Shown: positions 1 through 8,163 of the stretch, one piece after another
Layout of the letters: every line of letters starts with the position of its first letter
How positions within the stretch are numbered: the stretch's first letter is position 1
Assembly (NCBI GenBank): GCA_001657295.1
Contig: LYSW01000041.1
Location: forward strand, 1-54,455
Direction of reading: 5' to 3'
Length of the DNA: 54,455 bases
From: Oceanicaulis sp. BBD 1991-10
GTDB taxonomy: Bacteria; Pseudomonadota; Alphaproteobacteria; Caulobacterales; Maricaulaceae
Position numbers and translations under genes: made by a program
Notes under the pieces: model-generated
Told to the model about the DNA's origin: nothing
What the model saw: the letters and a program-made list of their open reading frames with translations, nothing else
The model's database searches: none

Positions 1-292
1 CATTCAGCCGGTCCGCCGCATTGCCCGACAGCACGGCCTCCATGCGTTCGGCCGACTCGGCGATCTGTTCATATTCCCGTTTCAAAATGGCGACGAGCAA
101 CGCGGCCTTGGACGGTTCCGCATTCAGCACCGTGCCGGGCGAAACGCCGGCCTCATCAGCGATTTGCTTGATGGTCGCGCCTTCAAAGCCGTGCTCAAGG
201 AAGACGCGGCGCGCCGCCTCGAGAACGGCGGCTTTTGTCGCCTCACGCCTCATGTCCCGGCGTGTCATGCGCGGACGTCCGCTATCCAGCAT
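1..292 (-). CDS. TetR/AcrR-family transcriptional regulator, N-terminal part (cut by window edge)
   Basis: Reading the minus strand gives a TetR-type DNA-binding domain. A basic lead-in (MTRRDMRREATK) is followed by AARRVFLEHGFEGATIKQIA, then DEAGVSPGTV and SKAALL, which is the usual helix-turn-helix and helix-4 pattern. The ligand-binding domain lies beyond base 1, so the inducer cannot be guessed. The start at 292 is preferred because GGGGGCAGAG lies just upstream; in-frame ATGs at 325, 307 and 268 are alternatives. It is divergent from the HIG1-domain gene, so it may regulate that gene or itself, but this is inference. The family call is firm and the target is unknown. Confidence 0.85.
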   Translation of the reverse strand, partial: MLDSGRPRMTRRDMRREATKAAVLEAARRVFLEHGFEGATIKQIADEAGVSPGTVLNAEPSKAALLVAILKREYEQIAESAERMEAVLSGNAADRLN

Positions 293-359
293 CAACTCTG
301 CCCCCATAATGTCCAACGTTCTCATGCGCCGGCTTAAACAGATGTTGAATTATCAGCAT

Positions 360-380
360 TCGCCTCAAAGGTGAAGGCGA
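360..380. promoter_or_regulatory. Inverted repeat, possible TetR operator
   Basis: TCGCCT and AGGCGA form a perfect 6-bp inverted repeat separated by 9 bases, within the intergenic stretch between the divergent TetR gene and the HIG1-domain gene. TetR regulators usually bind such short dyads next to their own gene. The repeat is seen; its role is inferred and it could be chance in GC-rich DNA. Confidence 0.25.
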
Positions 381-553
381 GTAACACTTTGCCTGTCGAA
401 AACCTGCAGGTCTTCTAGGCGCCTAAGTGCAAACGCGACGCGATGGCGATGCAAAACGCGCCGGGCCCGGCGGCGACGAACCGCAATTCATCTCCTGCGC
501 GGCGACGCCGCACGCCGTTGCCTTCGGCCTCGGAAGGGCCTAGATCGGCGGCC

Positions 554-757
554 ATGACAGCCTTTATCGACACGCTCCTCTACATCCTGCTCGGCGTGGT
601 GTTTCTTGTGCTTGCGGCCGGGATCTACGCTCTGTTTCGCGGCGGCGAATTCGGCCGGACCTGGTCGAACCGGCTGATGCGCGCGCGCGTCCTGTTTCAG
701 TTCATCGCCGTCATCGTCATCGTCGTGGGGTTTTGGGCGAAGAGCCAGTTCGGCTAA
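554..757 (+). CDS. HIG1-domain twin-transmembrane small protein
   Basis: A 67-residue protein with two hydrophobic helices (about 8-27 and 43-60) joined by a short loop containing FRGGEFGRTWSNRLMRARV. This matches the bacterial HIG1/twin-transmembrane family, inner-membrane proteins related to respiratory supercomplex factors. In alphaproteobacteria the family is commonly found beside the PduO-type adenosyltransferase and EtfBA, as here. A longer in-frame start at 443 would add an Arg/Pro-rich segment that looks non-coding, so the ATG at 554 is preferred. Its stop codon overlaps that of the convergent hydrolase. Exact function is not established. Confidence 0.8.
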   Translation: MTAFIDTLLYILLGVVFLVLAAGIYALFRGGEFGRTWSNRLMRARVLFQFIAVIVIVVGFWAKSQFG

Positions 758-1827
758 TTTGCGGACGACAATAGCCGCTCGAGCGCCTGTCCGACCGGCT
801 CGCGCACCCTATCGATGCGGCCGTCATTGACCCCAGCGGCCGCGACGCAGCCGCTGCGCGGGTCAACCGCCATCTGAACGAACCACAGGGTGTTTGAACC
901 GGCATGGCTGAGCACGCCGGTCTCACGCACGCCCCAACCCAGGGCGTAGTCCGCGTCGCCGACAGGCGTCTGGAGCCGGTCCCAGCTCTCAGCGTCGAGA
1001 TAGTCGTCCGGCCGGTCCGCATGGGCCCGCAGGAAATCCGCCAGGTCTTCAAGCGACATGTGAGCCCGCCCTGCGGAGTTGAGCGCGGGCGGGTTATCCG
1101 CCCCGGCGCCGGGCTCGCGCGCGGAGAGCCCGGAGAACATGGCCGCGCGATGGCCCCGCGGCTGGCCGGCGCCGCCCGGCGTCCCGGGCGGTCCCCAGCC
1201 GGCGCTGTCCATGCCGAGAGGAGCGAACACCTCGTCCTGCATCATGGCCTCATAGGGCCGCCCCGCCGCCGTCTCGAGCATCAGCGCGGCGATGACATAG
1301 CCGGCGTTGGAGTAGAGGAAGTCTCCGCGCGCACCGCCTGCGTTCGAAAGACTATGGGCGGCATAGGTCCGCCGGTCCGCTGCAACGTCACGGTCGGCGT
1401 CCGCCCCCACGAGCCGGAGCGTCGTGACCATGCCCGCGTTGGCCCTCACCCCGCCCTGATGCGCCAGCAGCTCGGACAGCGTGACCGCGCCCAGCGCAGG
1501 ATCAATTTCACCGATCAGATCACCGAGAATATCGGTCACCGACGAGGCCCAAGAGATCACGCCGGCTTCCACCAGCCGCGCTGCGAGCGTGGCGGTCATC
1601 GCCTTGGTGTTCGAGCCCATATGCCAGAGATCGCCCGGCGCGATCGCAGCCGTCCCGCCTTGAATCCGCAGGCCGGCGACGCCCTCGGCGGCGCCCGCGC
1701 CGCAATCGATGACGACAGCGGCTCCTGGAGATCCCGTCTGCTGCTGCAGCGTGACGGCGAAGCCATTAGGATCAAGCGAGACGGGAGAGGACGCGGCCAG
1801 GCTGAGGGTCAAAGCAAGGATGGGCAT
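754..1827 (-). CDS. Serine hydrolase of the beta-lactamase (class C/penicillin-binding) fold
   Basis: A 357-residue protein with the beta-lactamase/DD-peptidase motif set: SNTK (S72-K75, the SxxK nucleophile and base), YSN (172-174) and HAG (308-310) in place of KTG. A hydrophobic N-terminus (PILALTLSLAASS) suggests export to the periplasm, although it lacks a basic n-region. A strong ribosome site (GGAGG, 5 bases before ATG) supports the start. The HAG third motif is typical of EstB/DD-peptidase-like esterases rather than of resistance beta-lactamases, so substrate is open: a beta-lactam, muropeptide or ester. It sits between the HIG1 gene and the adenosyltransferase that are usually adjacent in related genomes, which suggests a local insertion (inference). 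Confidence 0.85.
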   Translation of the reverse strand: MPILALTLSLAASSPVSLDPNGFAVTLQQQTGSPGAAVVIDCGAGAAEGVAGLRIQGGTAAIAPGDLWHMGSNTKAMTATLAARLVEAGVISWASSVTDILGDLIGEIDPALGAVTLSELLAHQGGVRANAGMVTTLRLVGADADRDVAADRRTYAAHSLSNAGGARGDFLYSNAGYVIAALMLETAAGRPYEAMMQDEVFAPLGMDSAGWGPPGTPGGAGQPRGHRAAMFSGLSAREPGAGADNPPALNSAGRAHMSLEDLADFLRAHADRPDDYLDAESWDRLQTPVGDADYALGWGVRETGVLSHAGSNTLWFVQMAVDPRSGCVAAAGVNDGRIDRVREPVGQALERLLSSAN

Positions 1828-1842
1828 CAGGGCCTCCAGCGA

Positions 1843-1914
1843 TGTAACGCTCAGGTTACATAATCCCTTCTGGCGCCGTCCAGACCTCGCGTCAAGAGTA
1901 ACTTTGAGGTTACA
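1843..1914. promoter_or_regulatory. Two copies of a TGTAAC-N6-GTTACA dyad (putative operator pair)
   Basis: A perfect palindrome TGTAAC-N6-GTTACA occupies 1843-1860. A second copy with one mismatch (AGTAAC-N6-GTTACA) occupies 1897-1914. The centres are 54 bp apart, about five helical turns. The first lies immediately upstream of the hydrolase start codon and the second lies in the region shared with the divergent adenosyltransferase gene. Such spacing suggests cooperative binding of a dimeric repressor or activator. I do not recognise a specific regulator for this motif. Confidence 0.5.
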
Positions 1915-1988
1915 TCCCGGACGGAACGCCGCTCAGAAGATGCGGCTTATCGCTGGCTATTGCGTCGGCGTGCGGTAAAACCGCCGAC

Positions 1989-2564
1989 ATGGTTCGACTG
2001 ACGAAAATCTACACCAAGACCGGCGACAAGGGCCGCACCCAGCTGGGCGACATGAGCGCTGCGGACAAGCATGATCCCCGCGTCGAGGCCTATGGCGCGG
2101 TGGACGAAGCCAACGCCGCGATCGGTCTGGCGGTCGCCGGGCTGGACGCTGATCACGAATTGCGTCCGGTGCTCCTCGCGGTGCAGAACGACCTCTTCGA
2201 CGTCGGCGCGGATTTATGCGTGCCGGAGAGCGACGAACCGCGCGAATGGACTCCCTTGCGCGTCGAGCTCAGTCAGGCGGAACGCCTGGAGTCTGTGATC
2301 GACCGGCTCAATGCTCGGCTGGAAGCGCTGGACAGCTTCATTCTGCCGGGCGGAAGCGAGGCGGCGGCGCGGCTTCACGTGGCGCGCACCGTCACCCGCC
2401 GGGCGGAACGGCGCGTCACCGCGCTGCGCGCTGGCGGCGCCGTGGTGAGCGACGCGGTGATCATCTATCTCAATCGTCTGTCCGATCTGCTCTTCGTGGC
2501 GGCCCGCATCGCCAATGACGACGGCGCCAAAGACGTGAAATGGGCGCCGGGCGCGGGGCGATAA
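1989..2564 (+). CDS. Cob(I)yrinic acid a,c-diamide adenosyltransferase, PduO type
   Basis: A 191-residue cytoplasmic enzyme that transfers the adenosyl group of ATP to cob(I)alamin or its precursor, making adenosylcobalamin. The N-terminal ATP-binding signature TKIYTKTGDKGRTQLGD is clear, followed by YGAVDEANAAIG and, near the end, IIYLNRLSDLLFVAARIAN. All are hallmarks of the PduO/MMAB adenosyltransferase fold. Length is normal for the family. It precedes the YceI and EtfBA genes on the same strand. In relatives the enzyme serves methylmalonyl-CoA mutase or ribonucleotide reductase, but neither is in this window. Confidence 0.95.
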   Translation: MVRLTKIYTKTGDKGRTQLGDMSAADKHDPRVEAYGAVDEANAAIGLAVAGLDADHELRPVLLAVQNDLFDVGADLCVPESDEPREWTPLRVELSQAERLESVIDRLNARLEALDSFILPGGSEAAARLHVARTVTRRAERRVTALRAGGAVVSDAVIIYLNRLSDLLFVAARIANDDGAKDVKWAPGAGR

Positions 2565-2710
2565 TCTCAATCTTTCCGAGCCGGAAACGCGCTTTTTCGC
2601 CCGGCGGGACTGGCGAAGCGGGGGCGTGAGACCCTATCTATCCCCTCGAAGCGTGCGGCGTCCGGTCGCACCCTGGCCACCACGGACCAAATTTGAGAGG
2701 GGAACATCCC

Positions 2711-3331
2711 ATGAAGACCGCCTTCGCCGCCGCCTCCCTGGCGGCCTTTCTCGCCGCGCCCGCTCTGACATCGACCGCCAACGCCGAACCGGCCGCCTAC
2801 GAATTCGACAAGACCCATACCGCCATCCGCGCCAGCTGGGTGCATCTGGGCTATTCGGAGCAGTCCATCTATTTCACCGATTATGACGGCGTGCTGATGC
2901 TGGACTTCGAAGAGCCGCAAAATTCCGCCGTGGACGTCACCTTCAACCTCGCCGCCGGATTCTGGGTCGGCGCCAATCAGGAACGCTTTGAAGGCCACCT
3001 GAACTCGTCTGATCTGTTCGACACCGAGCAGTTTCCGACCGCCCGCTTCGTCGCCACCAGCTTTGACACCGAAGACGGTGAAACCGGCACGATGACCGGT
3101 GATCTCACGCTGCTGGGTCAAACCCAGCCGGTGACTCTGAACGTCGTTCTGAACCAGCGCTCGCCGCATCCGTTCAGCGGCAATGAGGTTGCAGGCCTGA
3201 GCGCCACCGCCACCATCAACCGCTCCGACTGGGGCATGGACTATGCGGTCCCGGCCGTCTCCGACGCGATCGAGCTGAGCATTGAAACCGAGCTCGCGCT
3301 CGTGGTCGAACCAAGCGAAGACGCCGAATAA
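2711..3331 (+). CDS. YceI-family periplasmic protein
   Basis: A 206-residue protein with a classical signal peptide (MKTAFAAASLAAFLAAPALT, cleavage near Ala25) followed by a YceI lipocalin-like beta-barrel. Visible family features are the YEFDKTHTAIRASWVHLGYS opening, SSDLFDTEQFPTARFVAT in the middle, the MTGDLTLLGQTQPVTL strand pair and the SDWGMDYAVPAVSDAIELSIE ending. YceI proteins bind polyisoprenoid or other lipids in the periplasm; the physiological ligand is unclear. The ATG at 2711 with GAGGGGAAC upstream is preferred over the in-frame start at 2693. A strong hairpin terminator follows. Confidence 0.93.
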   Translation: MKTAFAAASLAAFLAAPALTSTANAEPAAYEFDKTHTAIRASWVHLGYSEQSIYFTDYDGVLMLDFEEPQNSAVDVTFNLAAGFWVGANQERFEGHLNSSDLFDTEQFPTARFVATSFDTEDGETGTMTGDLTLLGQTQPVTLNVVLNQRSPHPFSGNEVAGLSATATINRSDWGMDYAVPAVSDAIELSIETELALVVEPSEDAE

Positions 3332-3362
3332 TCGGCGCTGAGGACCCGCCTCCCCAAAGTCG

Positions 3363-3401
3363 CGACCGGCGGCGCAGTCGCGCCGCCGGTCGTTTGCGTT
3401 T
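3363..3401 (+). terminator. Rho-independent terminator after the YceI gene
   Basis: A perfect 13-bp GC-rich stem (3363-3375 with 3380-3392) with loop AGTC is followed by TTTGCGTTT. It lies 31 bases after the YceI stop and ahead of etfB, separating the two transcription units. Confidence 0.85.
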
Positions 3402-3557
3402 CAGGCTCGCCTGCGCAGCGCTGCGTCATTGCGGCGCACGCGTTGACTTCACCCTGCCGGGGGGGCAGTTTCCGGCTTCAGTTTTCTAGGCAGGACCGCC
3501 GCGTTACGCGCCCTTGGGCCATTTGACCGGGGTCCTTCATCAGACCCGGAGCCGTCG

Positions 3558-4307
3558 ATGAAAATCCTCGTCCCCGTTAAGCGGGTGGTCGACTACAATG
3601 TGAAGGTCCGCGTGAAGCCGGATCAGACCGGCGTGGACCTGGCCAATGTCAAAATGAGCATGAATCCCTTCTGCGAGATCGCCGTCGAAGAAGCGATCCG
3701 GTTAAAGGAGAAGGGCGCGGCTGAAGAGATCATCGCGGTCTCCGTCGGCCCGGCCCAGGCGCAGGAGACCATCCGGACCGCGCTGGCCATGGGCGCCGAT
3801 CGCGGCATTCACGTGACCACCGACGCGGATGTGGAATCCCTCGCCGTGGCGAAAATCCTCGCCAAAGTCGTCGAAGCGGAGGGCCCGGAGCTGGTGATCC
3901 TCGGCAAGCAGGCGATCGACGGCGACGTGAACGCCACCGGCCAGATGCTCGCCGCGCTGCTGGGCTGGCCGCAGGCGACCTTCGCCTCGGAAGTTGAAAA
4001 GACCGACGCGGGCTTCAACGTCACCCGGGAAATCGACGGCGGTCTGCAGACCCTGGCGATCCCGTCTCCGGCCATCGTAACCACCGATCTGCGCCTCAAC
4101 GAGCCGCGCTACGCCTCCCTGCCGAACATCATGAAGGCCAAGCGCAAGCCGATCGACGCCAAGACGCCGGACGATTTCGGCGTCGACATCACGCCGCGTC
4201 TGGAAGTGCTGAAAGTCGCCGAACCGGCCAAGCGCGAAGCGGGCGTGAAAGTGGAAAGCGTCGCCGAGCTGGTCGACAAGCTGAAGAATGAAGCGGGGGT
4301 GCTCTAA
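3558..4307 (+). CDS. etfB: Electron transfer flavoprotein subunit beta
   Basis: A 249-residue cytoplasmic protein. The start [20 protein letters not shown], the segment [19 protein letters not shown], the signature [20 protein letters not shown] and the dehydrogenase-recognition region around [20 protein letters not shown] are all typical of EtfB. It forms a heterodimer with EtfA, binds AMP, and docks onto acyl-CoA and related dehydrogenases to pass electrons to ETF-ubiquinone oxidoreductase. Its stop codon overlaps the etfA start (TAATG), so the subunits are translationally coupled in a two-gene operon between two terminators. Confidence 0.98.
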   Translation: MKILVPVKRVVDYNVKVRVKPDQTGVDLANVKMSMNPFCEIAVEEAIRLKEKGAAEEIIAVSVGPAQAQETIRTALAMGADRGIHVTTDADVESLAVAKILAKVVEAEGPELVILGKQAIDGDVNATGQMLAALLGWPQATFASEVEKTDAGFNVTREIDGGLQTLAIPSPAIVTTDLRLNEPRYASLPNIMKAKRKPIDAKTPDDFGVDITPRLEVLKVAEPAKREAGVKVESVAELVDKLKNEAGVL

Positions 4308-5248
4308 TGGCCGTCCTGGTTATCGCTGAACACGACAACGCCACGCTCAATGACGCCACGCGCGCGGTGGTCACCGCCGCGAAAGGCATTGGCGGGGATA
4401 TCCACGTGCTGGTCGCCGGCAAGGGCGCAGGCGCCGTGGCCGAAGCCGCCGCCCAGCTCGACGGCGTGGCCAAAGTGCTGCACGCCGAAGGTGATGCGTT
4501 GGAGAAGAAGCTGGCCGAAGCCATGGAGACCGTCGTGCTCTCCATCGCGGACAGCTATGACGCCATCCTGGCGGCCGCCTCCACCGTGGGTAAGAATTTC
4601 ATGCCCCGCATCGCCGCCAAGCTGGACGTGATGCAAATCTCCGACATTACGGCCGTGGAAAGCGCGGACACCTTCGTGCGTCCGATTTATGCGGGCAATG
4701 CGATGATGACGGTGAAGTCGAACGACGCGAAAAAGGTCATCACGGTGCGCCCGACGACCTTCGAGAAGGTCGGCGACGGCGGCTCAGCGGCTGTGGAGAG
4801 CGTTGACGCCCCGGCGCCGTCTGCGGCTTCGCAATTCGTGTCCGAAGAGCTGTCCAAGTCGGACCGCCCTGAACTGGGCGCCGCCAAGATCGTCATTTCC
4901 GGCGGCCGCGGCATGGGCAATGGCGAGAACTTCGCCATCATCGAGAAGGTCGCCGACAAGCTGGGCGCGGCCGTGGGCGCGTCGCGCGCGGCCGTGGATG
5001 CGGGCTTCGTGCCGAACGATTATCAGGTCGGTCAGACCGGCAAAGTCGTCGCGCCGGAGCTTTATATCGCGGTCGGCATTTCGGGCGCCATCCAGCACCT
5101 GGCCGGCATGAAGGACTCCAAGGTGATCGTCGCGATCAACAAGGACGAAGAAGCTCCGATCTTCTCGGTCGCCGACTACGGCCTGGTCGCCGATCTCTTC
5201 ACCGCGGTGCCTGAGTTCGAAGCCGAGCTGGGCAAGGTCGGCTACTAA
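4307..5248 (+). CDS. etfA: Electron transfer flavoprotein subunit alpha
   Basis: A 313-residue partner of EtfB carrying the FAD. The C-terminal FAD domain shows [31 protein letters not shown] and [20 protein letters not shown], followed by [20 protein letters not shown], the complete EtfA signature. Length is normal for a housekeeping ETF. It overlaps etfB by one base and ends just before a strong terminator. The pair feeds electrons from fatty-acid and amino-acid acyl-CoA oxidation into the quinone pool. Confidence 0.98.
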   Translation: MAVLVIAEHDNATLNDATRAVVTAAKGIGGDIHVLVAGKGAGAVAEAAAQLDGVAKVLHAEGDALEKKLAEAMETVVLSIADSYDAILAAASTVGKNFMPRIAAKLDVMQISDITAVESADTFVRPIYAGNAMMTVKSNDAKKVITVRPTTFEKVGDGGSAAVESVDAPAPSAASQFVSEELSKSDRPELGAAKIVISGGRGMGNGENFAIIEKVADKLGAAVGASRAAVDAGFVPNDYQVGQTGKVVAPELYIAVGISGAIQHLAGMKDSKVIVAINKDEEAPIFSVADYGLVADLFTAVPEFEAELGKVGY

Positions 5249-5272
5249 GCCAGCCCCTTGAAGCAGAACGAG

Positions 5273-5303
5273 AACCCCGGGCGCGCGGCGCCCGGGGTTT
5301 TTC
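5273..5303 (+). terminator. Rho-independent terminator of etfBA
   Basis: The stem AACCCCGGGCGC pairs with GCGCCCGGGGTT around a GCG loop (5273-5284 with 5288-5299), followed by a T run. It lies between etfA and the stop codon of the convergent NTF2-like gene. Confidence 0.92.
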
Positions 5304-5801
5304 TTACTCCGCCTCGAACGCCCGGCTCACCGGCCATTCCTCGTCCGCAGGCCGCCAGGCGATGGAGGCGACTTTCCAGTCGGCGCCGTCTCTGACCAGC
5401 ACCAGGGTGTTGAGGCCCACCGCCACCACCTCGCCCGTGGCCGCGTAACGGCCCTCATAGGTGCTCAGGACGGTCGCCATGCCGCCATAGGTATAGGTGC
5501 GCCGTTCCAGCTCGATTTCGGTGAAGCCGTTCTCGACCAGATTCGGACCGGCGCGCTCGATATAATCTTCGGTGCTCATGGTGATGAGCCGTTCGCCCTC
5601 CGCCGTGGGCGCGACGATGGTCATGCGCGCGCCGTCCACAAACAGCTGGCGGAATAAGTCCCAGTCCCGCTCCTGGCCCACCGGTCCGGAAATCACGCCA
5701 TAGAGCGTCTGAACGGTTTCTCCGGGCGTGGACTGCTGGGCAAACGCAGGCGCTGACAGGGCGATGAGCGCCGCAGCGGGCGCAAGCAGGGTGATCTTCA
5801 T
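5304..5801 (-). CDS. Exported NTF2-like/SnoaL-like protein of unknown function
   Basis: A 165-residue protein with a signal peptide (MKITLLAPAAALIALSAPAFA, cleavage before QQ) and a single cone-shaped NTF2-like domain: ETVQTLYGVISG helix, DWDLFRQLFVDGARM, the strand YTYGGMATVLSTYEGRYA, and WKVASIAWR near the end. NTF2-like proteins are small ligand-binding proteins or enzymes; no catalytic residues can be assigned. It has its own ribosome site (GGAGGAAA) and stands alone, convergent with etfA and followed on the same strand by the TlpA gene's 3' end. Confidence 0.8.
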   Translation of the reverse strand: MKITLLAPAAALIALSAPAFAQQSTPGETVQTLYGVISGPVGQERDWDLFRQLFVDGARMTIVAPTAEGERLITMSTEDYIERAGPNLVENGFTEIELERRTYTYGGMATVLSTYEGRYAATGEVVAVGLNTLVLVRDGADWKVASIAWRPADEEWPVSRAFEAE

Positions 5802-5871
5802 GGCGTTTCCTCCCCATTGGTGTCGCCGGGGAGTGGAGCGCGAACGGCGCGCCCGATCAAATGAAGCTGCG

Positions 5872-6471
5872 TTAATACCGCTCGATCGCCGCTTCGATCA
5901 GGGCGAAGGCGTCTTCGCTCGCCCATTCCGCTTCGCCGGATAATCGGCCGATCTCCTGGCCGTTGCGGTCATAGAGAATGCTGATCGGCAGGCCGCGGCT
6001 GCCCGGCCCCATGACTGCGAAAGCCATGCTCATCGACGGATCGAAATACAGATTGAGATGGTTGAGATTATGCTCGCGGAAGAAGGCTTCCGCGTCGGTG
6101 AACTGGCGGTCCATGGAAATGGTGACCACCTCAAAAGCCTCAGACCCGTAGCGGCCCTGGAGCTCGTTGAGATACGGCATCTCCACCACGCAGGGCGCAC
6201 ACCAGGTCGCCCAGAAATTGACCAGCACCACCTTTCCGCGCCGGTCCGCCAGAGTGATGGTGTCGCCATTGGCGGTCTGGAGCGGGCCCAGCGGCTGGGC
6301 CGGGGCGTCGGACACCGTGCGGAAATCGGCCATGGCGCCGGTGGCGAAATGGTCCAGCGGACCGCGCTCGGTCGTGACAAGGGCCGAGCCGATGACGTAG
6401 ACAATCGCCAACGCGCCGACGGCGAAGGTGGCGATGAGCGCTTCTTTGATCGAAATCCTCGGCAATTTCAC
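5872..6471 (-). CDS. tlpA: TlpA-family membrane-anchored thioredoxin-like protein
   Basis: A 199-residue periplasmic thiol-disulfide protein. An N-terminal membrane anchor (about residues 9-30) is followed by a linker and a thioredoxin domain with FWATWCAPCVVEMP (redox CAPC around residues 91-94) and the cis-Pro region near RGLPISILYDRNG. TlpA reduces apo-cytochrome oxidase or cytochrome c maturation partners in alphaproteobacteria. A GTG start at 6471 is preferred because AAAGGAG lies 8 bases upstream. The longer ATG at 6510 would leave only 12 bases before divergent argH. The divergent tlpA-argH arrangement is conserved in this class. Confidence 0.9.
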   Translation of the reverse strand: MKLPRISIKEALIATFAVGALAIVYVIGSALVTTERGPLDHFATGAMADFRTVSDAPAQPLGPLQTANGDTITLADRRGKVVLVNFWATWCAPCVVEMPYLNELQGRYGSEAFEVVTISMDRQFTDAEAFFREHNLNHLNLYFDPSMSMAFAVMGPGSRGLPISILYDRNGQEIGRLSGEAEWASEDAFALIEAAIERY

Positions 6472-6522
6472 GCGGCCGGCTCCTTTGATTGGCCCGCATG
6501 ACACGGACACAAGACGACTTCA

Positions 6523-7923
6523 ATGAGCGACGACACTCCAAAGCCTGCCGCCAGCGACATCTGGGGCGGCCGCTTCTCCGCCGGTCCGTCCGAGGTGATG
6601 CAGGCCATCAACGCCAGCGTCGATATCGATCAGCGCCTGTTTGAGCAGGACATTGACGGCTCGCTCGCCCATGCGCGGATGTTGTCCGCCTGCGGGGTGA
6701 TTTCAAGCGCGGACGCTGACGCGATCTGCACGGGGCTTGAAGCGGTGAGGGCGGATATTCGCGCCGGCCGCTTCGTATGGAAGGCCGAGCTTGAAGACGT
6801 GCACATGAATATCGAGGCGGCCCTGCGCGAGAAGATCGGCGCCGCGGCGGGACGCCTGCACACCGCCCGGTCGCGCAATGACCAGGTCGCCACCGATTTC
6901 CGCCTTTGGCTGCGCGAGGCCTTGTCGGCCGCGATTGAGGGCCTGACCCAGTATCAGAAGGCGTTGCTGGCCCAGGCGGATGCGCACGCCGACTGGGTGA
7001 TGCCGGGTTTCACCCATCTGCAGACCGCCCAGCCGGTCAGCCTGGGTCATCACCTTTTATGCTGGATCGAGGCCGCCGAGCGCGACAAGGGCCGGCTCGC
7101 GGATTGCCGCGCGCGCCTGAATGAGAGCCCGCTGGGCGCGGCGGCGCTCGCCGGGACGGCCTTTCCCATCGACCGCGGCCAGACCGCGGCGGCGCTGGGC
7201 TTTGACCGGCCCATGGCCAATTCGCTGGACGCGGTGAGCGCGCGCGATTTTGCGCTGGAGGCCCTGGCCGCCGCGGCGATCTGTGCGGTGAATCTTTCCC
7301 GTTTCGCCGAAGAGATCGTGCTGTGGAGCTCGCGCCGTTTCGGCTTCGCCCAGCTCACGGACGCCTTCTCCACCGGTTCCTCCATCATGCCGCAAAAGCG
7401 CAATCCGGACGCCGCCGAGCTGGTGCGCGCCAAGCCCGGCCGCATCGCCGGGGCGCTGCAGGGGCTGATCTTGGTCTGCAAGGGCCTGCCGTTGGCCTAT
7501 TCCAAGGATCTCCAGGAAGACAAATCGCTGGTCTTCACCGCCTTTGACGATCTCGCGCTGGCGATTTCGGCCATGGCCGGCATGGCGTCCGACCTCAGCT
7601 TTAATCGCGATGCCCTGGAAGCGGCGGCGGGCGAAGCCTTTTCCGACGCCACGGATCTGGCCGACTGGCTGGTGCGGGAGCTGAACCTTCCGTTCCGCGA
7701 GGCGCACCACGTGGCCGGCTCGGCCGTCAAGGCGGCGGAGGACGCCGGCGTCAATCTGAGCGAACTGCCCCTTGAGGCCTACCAGGCCATCGAGCCGCGC
7801 ATCCATGACGGGCTGTTCGCCGTGCTCTCGGCTCGCGCCTCCATGGAGAGCCGTCTAAGCTATGGCGGAACCGCGCCGGTGCGCGTACGCGAACAAATCG
7901 ATGGCTGGGCCTCCCGGCTGTAA
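6523..7923 (+). CDS. argH: Argininosuccinate lyase
   Basis: A 466-residue cytoplasmic enzyme for the last step of arginine synthesis, splitting argininosuccinate into arginine and fumarate. The fumarase/aspartase superfamily signature [12 protein letters not shown] lies about residues 285-296. Other conserved blocks are [11 protein letters not shown] at the start, [22 protein letters not shown] and [18 protein letters not shown]. It is complete and of normal length. It is followed closely by a small lipoprotein gene and the TIGR02302 gene, a conserved alphaproteobacterial order; the lysA gene often found between those two is not present here. Confidence 0.98.
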   Translation: MSDDTPKPAASDIWGGRFSAGPSEVMQAINASVDIDQRLFEQDIDGSLAHARMLSACGVISSADADAICTGLEAVRADIRAGRFVWKAELEDVHMNIEAALREKIGAAAGRLHTARSRNDQVATDFRLWLREALSAAIEGLTQYQKALLAQADAHADWVMPGFTHLQTAQPVSLGHHLLCWIEAAERDKGRLADCRARLNESPLGAAALAGTAFPIDRGQTAAALGFDRPMANSLDAVSARDFALEALAAAAICAVNLSRFAEEIVLWSSRRFGFAQLTDAFSTGSSIMPQKRNPDAAELVRAKPGRIAGALQGLILVCKGLPLAYSKDLQEDKSLVFTAFDDLALAISAMAGMASDLSFNRDALEAAAGEAFSDATDLADWLVRELNLPFREAHHVAGSAVKAAEDAGVNLSELPLEAYQAIEPRIHDGLFAVLSARASMESRLSYGGTAPVRVREQIDGWASRL

Positions 7924-7948
7924 CGCCCGGACTTGAATGGAGAGCGCC

Positions 7949-8119
7949 ATGCGCCGCTTGATGATCCTCCTTGGCGCTCTTGGCGCCGCATTCACCCTCG
8001 CCGCCTGCGGCGTGCGCGGCGATCTTGAGCGCCCAGGCCCGATCTGGGGCGAGGATGAGCGCACCGAGGAAGAGCGCGAACACGAAGATGACGGCGAGGA
8101 CCGCGGCGAAAATCGCTGA
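7949..8119 (+). CDS. lptM: Small LptM-like lipoprotein
   Basis: A 56-residue lipoprotein: a short signal peptide ending in the lipobox LAAC (Cys20), then GVRGDLERP, resembling the CGxKGPLxxP signature of LptM/YifL, then a very acidic tail (EDERTEEEREHEDDGEDRGE). LptM assists oxidative maturation of the LPS translocon LptD in enterobacteria. Position directly after argH matches related genomes. The ATG at 7949 with GGAGAG just upstream is preferred to the in-frame ATG at 7937. The LptM assignment rests on the short post-Cys motif only, so function is provisional. Confidence 0.75.
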   Translation: MRRLMILLGALGAAFTLAACGVRGDLERPGPIWGEDERTEEEREHEDDGEDRGENR

Positions 8120-8163
8120 GCTGTAACGTGGCAAGCGCCTGATCCAGCGCTAGACTTCACTTC

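Noticed and set aside
904-1863. Plus-strand open frame (319 codons) opposite the serine hydrolase
   Set aside because: The opposite strand has the SxxK, YxN and HAG motifs; this frame has none.
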